The position numbers and the translations under genes are program-made. From Tetrahymena elliotti 4EA (taxonomy: Eukaryota > Ciliophora > Oligohymenophorea > Hymenostomatida > Tetrahymenidae): a stretch of 64,000 bases of DNA. Location of the stretch: assembly GCA_000231825.2 (NCBI GenBank), contig JH720339.1, forward strand, positions 115,890 to 179,889, read 5' to 3'. Under the pieces are notes generated by a model. The model was given only the letters and a program-made list of their open reading frames with translations, searched no databases and was not told the origin of the DNA. Shown here piece by piece: positions 55,501-64,000 of the stretch. The first letter of the stretch is position 1; each line of letters begins with the position of its first letter.

Positions 55501-57100
55501 TAATCATTTAAATGAATTAGTCTGTCTTTGCCATTTCATTTGTATTACCATCTTCATCTTGCTCTTTAGCCCCAATAGAGAAATTACTTTAAATAAACTG
55601 TAAAATGTGATGATCCATGTCAGAGTTAACCTTATTTATTGTGTCTAAATATGATTATTAAAAAAATTTTCTTTTAAATAAATCAAATGAAAACAAAATG
55701 GGCAAAATATTTCATTCAAATATCAATAATTATTAAAATTTAGTAATAGAATTTATAAATAATTTTTGATTGTTGAAAATAATGAAATACTTATCAAATT
55801 AGGGTGCTATAAACACTGAGAATGGAGCAAAAGAGAAATATATGCATCGATATCATAAGAATTTATTTCTATAGGATCCTAATAGATGTTTTTTTTTGTT
55901 ATTTTTTTATTAAACTTTTTGTAAATGTTTTAAATAATCAAAGTGTAAATTGGCTGTGTGAATAGCATTCTAAATAATGTTGAGGCATCATAATTTTTTC
56001 CAAATTCTATATTCACTCTATCTTAACCCTTGAATCTCCAATCAGCAAAATAAGAGATAGGAATTTACTATGGAGCTTTAAGTGGAAGCCATACCAATTA
56101 TTCTTTGTCTTCTTAGCAATCTTCATCCATTTTATTTTAGTCTTCATTCACCTTGTCCTCTTCTATTATAATAGCTTTTTAAGTTTCTTTAAATAAATAA
56201 ACATTTTAAACTTTCCTCATAATTTTTTAAAGTTAAATTATTACTTTAATTTTCATTAAGATTATTGGATGAAACAATCACGGTAGGCTTATGTTAGTTA
56301 AAGGAAATATCTTAAATCTAATGTTCCAAGTTAATAGGTTGAATTTCATTTTATTTTTCTATCTAAATGTCATTGTTTTCTTGTTCAACTGTTTCTTTGG
56401 GTTTGTTAATATTTTCTATAAAAAAAAATTTTATTAATAAAAATATAATTTCAAAATAATTTTTATCACCTTCTATTGCAACCTGATTTTCAATGATAGC
56501 TTACTTTCTTTCATTGATAAATTGTTACACAAAAGTTTTACTAAATACGGTGGTGTCATGGCTTGCATTTATATCTTCATTCACTTTTGATTCCTCATTT
56601 ATCTCTTTTATCATTTAAAATGTATCATTGATCATTCTCTCACTGGTAACCTCATGATCTTTTTCTAAATTTAAATTCTAGAGGTTTGCATTACTAACTT
56701 TCTAAATTTAGAATTAGGGTATTTTATCATCTTTTTCAATATCTACAAAATCATTTATATCATCCACTATTACAAGTTAATTATCATCATCATCTTCTTC
56801 TTATCTAATGGGAGAATCTTCTAAGCTAATTATGAGTTGATTTTTCTTGTTTTATATTGGAATAACAATAATATCCTTTTCATCAAAATCTTTTTCTTAA
56901 TATTGATCTAAGTCTATTTTTTTTTCAGTTTGAAAAAGATTTGGTCTCTTTTTTAGTTCCTTGCATTTTTACCAGAATTCCATGTTTTTTTACTCTTACT
57001 TAGAAAGAATTTCTTATCTAATCTGTATTTCCTATTCAGTGAACTCTTAGCTACTTTCAAAGAACCATTGGCTTCTTCTTTTTTTTAAAAGCTAAATCAT
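52508..57100 (-). CDS. Domesticated piggyBac-transposase-like protein with Cys-rich zinc finger and long tail (1,381 aa)
   Basis: Seven minus-strand exons, separated by introns 56416-56469, 56187-56244, 55645-55790, 54894-54967, 54192-54256 and 54076-54125, give 1,382 codons in phase. An in-frame TGA precedes the ATG. The N-terminal ~280 residues are acidic and Gln-rich. From about 300 the piggyBac (DDE_Tnp_1_7) pattern appears: LFRMLFTQPIYTLIIQNIY, SYKGKGHKVVIQNQLFDADI (cf. 'KGHHVYVDNFYTS'), LRNQNIGVVTK, VVLDYKDIN, WDQLVFLRVLDVIVKNTHSL (cf. 'W.KVFFHLLDIAVVNA'). The family's C-terminal zinc finger follows: CIVCHTKTKNYCIQC, FCGNSNCLQKH. The last ~570 residues are disordered Ser/Gln/Glu-rich. 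The second catalytic Asp (VDNF) is Gln (IQNQ) and the GGVD segment is missing, so it is probably inactive. Tetrahymena has domesticated piggyBac relatives, including the catalytically degenerate LIA5, that act in DNA elimination. Identity with any named one is unproven. Confidence 0.85.
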
Positions 57101-58976
57101 TCTAACAACTGTATTTCAATCAAGTATTTCAAGACAATAATTTGTTTTTAATTTAATCAAAAATTTTTGATAAATTAGAGTGAACATAAATAAATTAAAA
57201 CAAATTTTATCAAATTATTAGAAGGATTTATTTTATCAAAATTTTTTTTATTTCAATAGTCTCTTATAAATGTCCAATTTTATCAAAAAAACCTTAATAC
57301 CTGCCAATATATAAAATTTAAAAAGATTCAAATTTTTTTTCTCTTAAATTTTTTAAGTTTTCTCACCGAATAGAATAAGATTTATATATCTAATACTATT
57401 AATGTAGGGAAATTTAAAGAATTTTTATTTGATAAAATTATTATTTTCTTTTGGAGTTAGAATCTTATTTGTTGTTCATGAAAAATAATTCAAAATTAAA
57501 ATAAAATGTATAATTTTTCTATTTTTAAAATTTATTACATTTGTTTGAAGTCAATAAAAAATTTTTAAATAAGGTAAAGACAATTGATTAATTTACTTGA
57601 AAAATATTTTGTTTCAGTAAATAATTAATGTGTAATTAAACATTATTATCTGTTAATAAATGTAAATTAAAACATACAATATTTTTAAAAATTGAAGCAT
57701 GAATTGTTTTGGATTTAGTATTATTACTTGATCAAAAGCAATAATTAAATAAAAAAACTTTATAAATTATTCATATTTCAAAGGTATCTAGAGTCATTAA
57801 AAATAATAATAATAATTTCTAAGAGTTTTAGCTATACTTTCCATTCTGAAATTTTTATCAGATCAATAAATTTTATAATAATTAAAAAGAAAATCAAAAT
57901 CAAAGTTACTTTAAAAAGAAAAGCCAGTAGAACATAAAATTCATTAACAAAATAATAAATTTATAAAAAAAAGACTATCCACTATTAATATGTTTATCAA
58001 TTTTCACTAGCTATTTCATATTTTTTTAGCTTTAAAAAGAAATAGATTTTTAGTGGCTATTTTATGTATTTCTTGTTTATTTTAAAATCAAATAAATTAA
58101 TTTCAGAAATAAAAATTCACGTTTATTTTACAACCTGTTCATTTCTAAGGAAAACAAAAATGAATTTTAATGAATGAAATAAATTATTGATGAAAATATT
58201 TAAAAATTAATACCTTCTCAACACATATTTCACAATTAAATCCTGGGAGTTAGATCAAGAAGGTACTTTGCCAAGGATTATTTAACGAAAACTTGATTTT
58301 AAAAAAAAGAAAATTTTGGTGTAATCTTGAATATCTACTCAAAAATAAATAAGTTTTAATGAATCAAAAAATCAAAGGATCTATGGAGGAAATTAATATT
58401 TTGTAAAATAATGTAATTCTAGCTTGTTATTGGATAACAAAATATCTATTAGTTTAATTACTGCCTTAAGAATAAGAAAATATTATGTATTTTGTCAAAT
58501 CAAAAAATTATTGGTTTGAATAGCTTCTCTCCTAAATTTTATCATAAACACTATCGAATTTCTAAATAAATGCTCTTTGTGAGTTATTATTAGAGTAAAC
58601 TACGATTATTTTTAATTTACTATCTGAAGTTAGTTCTGACTTTGTAAAATCTTAATTTAAGCTTAGAAAAAACATAAAGCTATTTAAGAAAATACATTAA
58701 AACATAAACTTTTTTTGTTAAAAGATGATACCTGTTTGATTAATTTTGTGATATTTTCTTGTGAATATCTTAATAGATAATATGAATGTTTAAAAATGTT
58801 AGGTTATTGCTGATTATTTTGTTTTTTAAATGTTAGTGTTATTTTTAAGTAAAGCAAATTGAGATCAAGTAAATAAATATTGATTTTATAATTTGTATTA
58901 AAAAACAAAATAACAAAACTCTAAAATAACAACTTGAATAAATCAATTAACTCAGCTTTTTAAATTGATTGAATAG
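57101..58976. other. Divergent intergenic spacer
   Basis: 1.9 kb between two divergent starts, AT-rich throughout. No terminal inverted repeat or TTAA-flanked remnant of a piggyBac element is recognisable beside the transposase-like gene. Confidence 0.5.
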
Positions 58977-61900
58977 ATGAGTGACATATAGTAAGCTTAA
59001 ACGCTTAATTAATACAAGCCATCTTCCTTGGATAACATTTCTCCAACAGATAGTGATAAAGAGTTACCATTTAAGATTGAAGATGCGATGATCTTTGGAA
59101 GTCAATCTAAATTTAGCTAAGATGAGATTGAAAAGATAAACTAAGATATTATAAGAAAATTCAACAAATAAACGACTTTAGAAGAAATAGAAAACCCCTT
59201 TTTAAGCATGGATGATAAAATTAAGAATGCTCTGATTGCTTTGAAGAAGCCAATTTACCAACGCAATCTAAAAGAGCAAAAAGCCATTATTAGAGTGATT
59301 GAGTCTAACCAGTTTATTCAAAAAACTAAACAATATAATAAATCTTTACTTAACCAAGTTTCAAACTGTGTTTAACTAGAAAAAGTTCAAAAAGGCAAGC
59401 CTGTTTTTTGGTATGGAGATCGTCCAGATAAATTCTACTTTATAATAAAGGGGAAAGTTAGTGTTTTAGTTCCTAAATCTAAAAATGAAATAGCTCAAAT
59501 AAAAGAAGAAATGTTGAATATATCTTTCTCTAGTAATTCTACTGAGAGTCCCTTAAAAAAAATGAATTCAGAATAGAATCAATATTCTTAACTCTTAAAC
59601 TTTCCTAACATAAGTGCGAGTAGATTTAAAGGAAATAAATTAGAGAAGAGTAACGATATTGATGTTTCTTTGTCATCTTTGGATAATTCAAGAAATTATG
59701 ATGAATATAACTCTCCTTTAACAGCAACCCAGTCTAGGAAAAAGTCAAACTTTTCATAAATAAATAGTGAGAGATCTATCAAAATCAATCAAAATATTAA
59801 AAAAATTACTACATCATCTCTCTTTTAGCCTACCTTACAAGTAAAAAAAAATACAGCATTGAAAAAGAAGAAGTTAGATGATTTTTAATATTAAGAACAC
59901 GATAAAATTATTCCAGGTATTCCTCTAACTCGTTCTGAGATTTTTAATTGGAAATAATATTTTCTAATTGAGGATGAAAATACAATTATGAAATACAATC
60001 ATATCAAATTTTTGACTGATGGTGATGTCTTTGGTGATTTTGGTCTTTTGATTAGAAAACCTCGTTCTGCTACCATCTTAGCAATTCAAGATACCATACT
60101 ACTTTCCATATAAAAGTCCGATTATGAAGAACTCATCAGAGAAATATCTTATGTAAATAAATAAATTGTTTTATTGAAAATTCATTTTGTTTTACAAATA
60201 AAAACCATTTCATTTTCTCATATGAATAACAAACAACATTTAGAGCTTATATATTTAAATTAGGAATATTTTATATCTTTAAAAATGTATTATTTGCGAG
60301 TAAAAAAATGATTCAATTCTTATTTACAGTTTTAAGTGAGTAAGAAGAAAGAATAAAAAAAATAATAAGTGCCTTCCTCTAAAATTTTTATTTATAAAAT
60401 AAATAATAAGCGCTTAATTACAAATATTATTTAATATTCTTGAAAATCCGACTGTAATTAAAATCAAAATCAAAAAACAAAAATCAGACAGTGATTATAA
60501 TTTCTTATTATTTACCAGTAAATTTATTAGTGGCTCAATTTTTTTAATTAAAAAATAGAATAAGATGGAAAAGAAGGTCAAATTTTTTTAACAAAGTTTA
60601 AGCTTTAATGAGAATAAGATTAAGCCAGAATAATTGCATTAAATTGTCTTAGATTTTTCTACAAAGATAAAGCTAAATTAAGGCTGGAATCTTTTCTAAG
60701 AAGGAGACCCCACAGATTCACTTTATTTAATTAAAAAAGGAGAACTCTAATTATCAAAATAAGTTAAGTATACATATAATGAAAGTACTTCATAATATAT
60801 GTATGATATTGAAAGTAACTCAAATAGCTTAGATGACTCCCTCACAAATCCATCTACTTCTAAGAAAGGGAAAATAAAAATCTGCTAATTAGATTACATC
60901 ATAGTCTCATCCAAAGAATTTATTGGATCTGAAGATCTTTTTTACAATAAAAAAACCCGCACATACACAGCAAAATGTTTGACTGATGTAACAGTTTATA
61001 TAATTCAAAAGAGCTAACTTTTGAAATTGATAAATGAATTTTTCTTCTTGAAAGTCGCAATGTAAAAGTACGCTCATTCAAAATTAGAGCATCATTTAGA
61101 AAGAATAGATTGTGTGGCTTCAGCTAAAAAAGTTAATCTAGAACTAAATAAACAAAATATTAATACTTATATAAGTAGCTCCTAGAAAGATTTTGGGGCA
61201 ATTAACAGTGATAGAAAAAGTTTCTTTTGTAGAAAGACAACTCAAAGTTACATGTAATAATAAACACAACCTTAACTTAGCTTTAGATGTAAGACTATAG
61301 TTATGCCCACAAAAAAGAATATTACAAGCACCTAAGTTGGAAATACTTCAGAGCATTCTTTAAAAAATATTAGTGAGAATCCTTAACAAATTCCTATATA
61401 ATAAAATCATATTCCCTCTCTTTAGTTGATTGAAGAAAATTCCATTCATCAAAGTAATGGAAACTATTCAAATGGTTACTTGAATAGCCAAAAGAGGTTG
61501 CAGGTTCCATAACCATTTATTAGTGAATAAAATAACAATCATAATGATAATTTAAAAATGATATTTGATGATATGAATCTAATCAGAAATATTAAATTCT
61601 AAAATGATGATCGCTTTGAAGAAGAGATGTAAGCAACCTCTCCGTCAAATGAAAACCAATTCTGGTTTGACTAGAATTTAAAAACTTAACTTGATAAAAA
61701 AATAACTCACCAAATCAAAGAAAAAGATCCTTCCTACATTAAAAAAATAAGGCAAACATACAAAGGAAATATGGAATGTAGTAGCAGGTATGGTTTGTTA
61801 GAAAAAAAGCTTAATAAGCTGATTTCTTCAAAACCAAAATTAATCTCTACTGTTTTTAATAAGATGTTTTAATCTAAGGCAGACCTTGAAGAATAGGATA

Positions 61901-62682
61901 CTTAATAGCCATTTTTAAATGTACTCTAACATAGAAGCAGTCTAAATTTAATTTAAATGAAGAAGCAATCTTCTATTTCTCCAGAAAAAAATATGAATAA
62001 TAAATTCCAATCCTCAAGCCTTAGACATATTGAATTAGGTTAATTAAAATAATAAGGCCAGTCTTTTTAATTAGAAAAAAAGATCTCTGGCTTCAAATCT
62101 TAATCTTAGATGGTATCTCCTAGATAAGAAACATTAAAGAATTTTTACTAGCTTGTTGATTAAAATGACTCAGATGGAAATGGAAATAGTAACGAATATC
62201 CATCAAATATTGCTCATATAAAGAAATAAAGATAGGATAATAAGTCAAAATCAATATTTTTATAAACTGAAAATAATAATCATGATAATATCGACCACTT
62301 TTAACTAAAAACAATCTTTTAATCTTAAACTTCTACTAATTCTTTAAAAAATAAATAAGGCTAAAAGTAATAAAGTCATAGCTTTACTTTACCTTTAAGC
62401 TCCCCTAAATTGGAATAATAATAATAATCCTAAACAAAAAAGTTTGTAAAATTTAATGGAGAAACTCCAATCATAAAATCAAGCTTTATGACGACTAGAC
62501 TATCAACTCACTCATAATAAAAATAAGGGGAAGAACAAAAAAGCTAAAATAATTTTGGCTTTAAAAGTTATAGATCATAAAGAGAACTTCAAAATACAAA
62601 AAATAATGATTTCAATTACTAAAGTGATTACTTTGAAATTAAAGGACTTTCTAAAAGAAAACAAGAATTCTTAGTTAGTTGA
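58977..62682 (+). CDS. Soluble protein with two CNBDs and a long disordered tail (1,099 aa)
   Basis: Two exons (58977-60152, 60559-62682) flank a 406-nt intron and give 1,100 codons. After a helical leader (about 60-140), CNBD1 starts at VQKGKPVFWYGDRPDKFYFI and KGKVSVLVPK. It is interrupted by about 160 Ser/Asn/Lys-rich residues, then resumes with GDVFGDFGLLIRKPRSATIL, close to the phosphate-binding cassette consensus FGE.aLl...PRxATv with the key Arg kept. A helix EISYNKMEKKVKFFQQSLSF leads to CNBD2 (GWNLFQEGDPTDSLYLIKKG ... KEFIGSEDLFYNKKTRTYTA), whose cassette lacks PRxAT. The remaining ~450 residues are disordered Gln/Ser/Asn-rich. There is no kinase or TM domain, so it is not a PKA catalytic subunit; it could be a regulatory or scaffold cNMP sensor. 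It has the same overall design as the gene at 29871-33340. Confidence 0.86.
60153..60558 (+). other. Long intron in the tandem-CNBD gene
   Basis: The donor is GTAAATAAA after a Tyr codon and the acceptor is AAAAAATAG. The join keeps a continuous helix (EELIREISY|NKMEKKVKFF). At 406 nt it is several times longer than typical introns here. A cryptic exon around 60332-60420 reads open but breaks the helix and was not used. Confidence 0.6.
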
Positions 62683-63485
62683 AAAATCTTACAAAATTAT
62701 TAAATTATTCATTTTATAATAACTATTTTTAATTTTATTATTCTCATTTTGTTTTGTTTGTTTACATGATGTGGTGTATAGTTAATTTACTTATCTCTTT
62801 ATTTTAGTTACTTCTTTTTTCTAATAATTATTTGGGTTTTTTTTGCTTTCATCAAAAAATATTTAGATCAAAAATAAATAAAAAATAAATTTTATGTAAT
62901 CAAAAGCTGTAAGTAAGTCTTAGTTATTCATTTTAAGTATCTTATTAAATTATGTGATAAAAATATAATTTTATTTTGATTCCAATTTGAGGCTAATAAC
63001 TAATTAATTGTAATAGTGAGACAGCTTGAATTTCATTATTTTTATCTGTAAAATATTGGCTATTACAATTACTTTTAAAAAGCATATTACTAGAAGAAGT
63101 TAATATTGTTTAAGTATAATCTATTGTTATTCAATAAATTTAGGTATTTATTTACTGCAAGCATAGCCGTATATTTTACACCTCTTAATCTTATTTTATT
63201 ATGTATTTTCTAGCGGTTGAAAAAAAAGATCTATTTGGAATCTTATTTTAGAACAAATTTATGGACAATAAAAAAATCTTATATAAACTAATTAAATAAT
63301 TTGTTAGATTATTAGCTCTTCTTGAAATTTAAAAAAAATAAGATACTTTGATTGAAGAACTTAAAAAGGATTGACAATCAATAATAATTAAGGTTTAGCA
63401 TAAAATAACTATCTATAATAAGAAGTAAAATAATTAAATTTCTAATAAATCTGTAAATTAACAGTAAATCTTAAAATTAGGTAAA
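62683..63485. other. AT-rich intergenic spacer
   Basis: 803 nt between co-oriented genes. An upstream noncoding or coding exon of the next gene is possible, since an acceptor-like TTAAAATTAG lies just before 63481, but none was identified. Confidence 0.45.
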
Positions 63486-64000
63486 ATGAAAACACTTAAA
63501 TCCCTAAATGTTATTAAGAATGAAAGAGAAAAATATGAGTAGTAAAGGAATTTTATAGAAGATACTAAAGTTAGCAATCCAAAGGTTAAGGAAAAACCTC
63601 CCATTAAAATCAATATGAAACAGTCTCTACCAATCATTTATTAAGAAGTAGGTTAAGATTAAAAATCCCCTTTAAACAATTAGTTTTACGCAATGAGCTT
63701 AGATGCTTCACCTGAGTATAAGAATAAATAAAATATTGCAAGATAAAAGCGCTAGTCTGATCTACTTAATGTTTATCAGTCAAAGATACCTTCTTAAATT
63801 GCCTAAGAAAACAATTAAAAAAATAGTAACATCAATAATAATTAATATGATTTAAATTAGAGAAGAAGTAGTCTTTCCTATCACAAAAATGATGAATATG
63901 CCATTAAAAATAAATTAAAAACTTAGCATTAAGACAGTTAGCAAGTAAAGCATAATGATTTAAAACTTTAAATAAATAAGAATAGCTATAAAAATACGAA
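63486..64000 (+). CDS. Unrecognised protein, 5' part (runs off the window)
   Basis: From ATG 63486 the frame is open to the window end (171 complete codons) with frequent TAA/TAG Gln codons. The sequence is polar, Lys/Asn/Gln/Ser-rich and probably disordered (for example KEKPPIKINMKQSLPIIYQE). There is no signal peptide, TM segment or known domain in the visible part. The coding-like amino-acid balance compared with the spacer upstream supports a real gene. The start is the first plausible Met; an upstream exon cannot be excluded because a TAG acceptor-like sequence directly precedes it. Confidence 0.55.

Noticed and set aside
57101..58976. Terminal inverted repeats or TTAA target duplications of a live piggyBac transposon
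   Set aside because: TTAA is everywhere in such AT-rich DNA and no matching inverted termini flank the gene.

Overview
The window looks like somatic (macronuclear) DNA of an oligohymenophorean ciliate, most like Tetrahymena. It is very AT-rich (roughly 75-80% by eye). Every recognisable protein reads through only if TAA and TAG encode Gln and TGA is the sole stop. Introns are short and AT-rich (GTA...TAG/AAG, mostly 50-110 nt). All gene models below were spliced by hand with that code. For every multi-exon gene I checked that codon phase matches across each junction and that the summed exon length divides by three. Exact splice sites remain inferences.

Layout. (1) 1-14793: two tandem same-strand paralogues of a giant surface protein. 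Only the 3' part of the first is present. The second is complete (22 exons, 2,824 aa): signal peptide, Cys-rich repeats, a beta-helix-like ectodomain, a second Cys-rich module, a multipass membrane domain and a cytosolic tail. (2) 15472-19156: a coiled-coil protein with a C-terminal GAS2-related (GAR) microtubule-binding domain. It converges on (3) 19893-23083 (minus), an importin-13/transportin-3-type nuclear import receptor. (4) 24029-25666: a ciliate-type protein with a C-terminal module that resembles a degenerate ADP-ribosyltransferase fold. A doubtful small gene follows, then (5) 26437-28284 (minus), a calcium-dependent protein kinase. (6) 29871-33340: a cyclic-nucleotide-binding-domain (CNBD) protein with disordered insertions and tail. 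(7) 33810-36209: a disordered Q/N/S-rich protein. (8) 36875-38632: an intronless FAD-linked-oxidase-like protein. (9) 41810-42961 (minus): an unrecognised protein with an EF-hand-like and a C2-like segment. (10) 45455-46075: a B-box-like zinc-finger protein. (11) 46900-50898: a six-TM K+ channel with a CNBD-like domain. (12) 51418-51794: a small DUF962/Mpo1-like membrane protein. (13) 52508-57100 (minus): a large domesticated piggyBac-transposase-like protein that appears to lack the catalytic Asp triad. (14) 58977-62682: a second soluble tandem-CNBD protein. (15) 63486-64000: the 5' part of an unknown protein.

There is no operon structure; genes are separate units with 0.3-3.2 kb AT-rich spacers. 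The theme is ciliate signalling (Ca2+ kinase, K+ channel, three CNBD proteins), surface receptors and cytoskeleton, plus one gene plausibly linked to programmed genome rearrangement. The strongest candidates for something little described are the dead piggyBac protein with its long tail, the ART-like module, the FAD-oxidase homologue lacking its usual FAD pyrophosphate loop, and the split CNBDs. I saw no rRNA, tRNA, CRISPR array, telomere or intact transposon.
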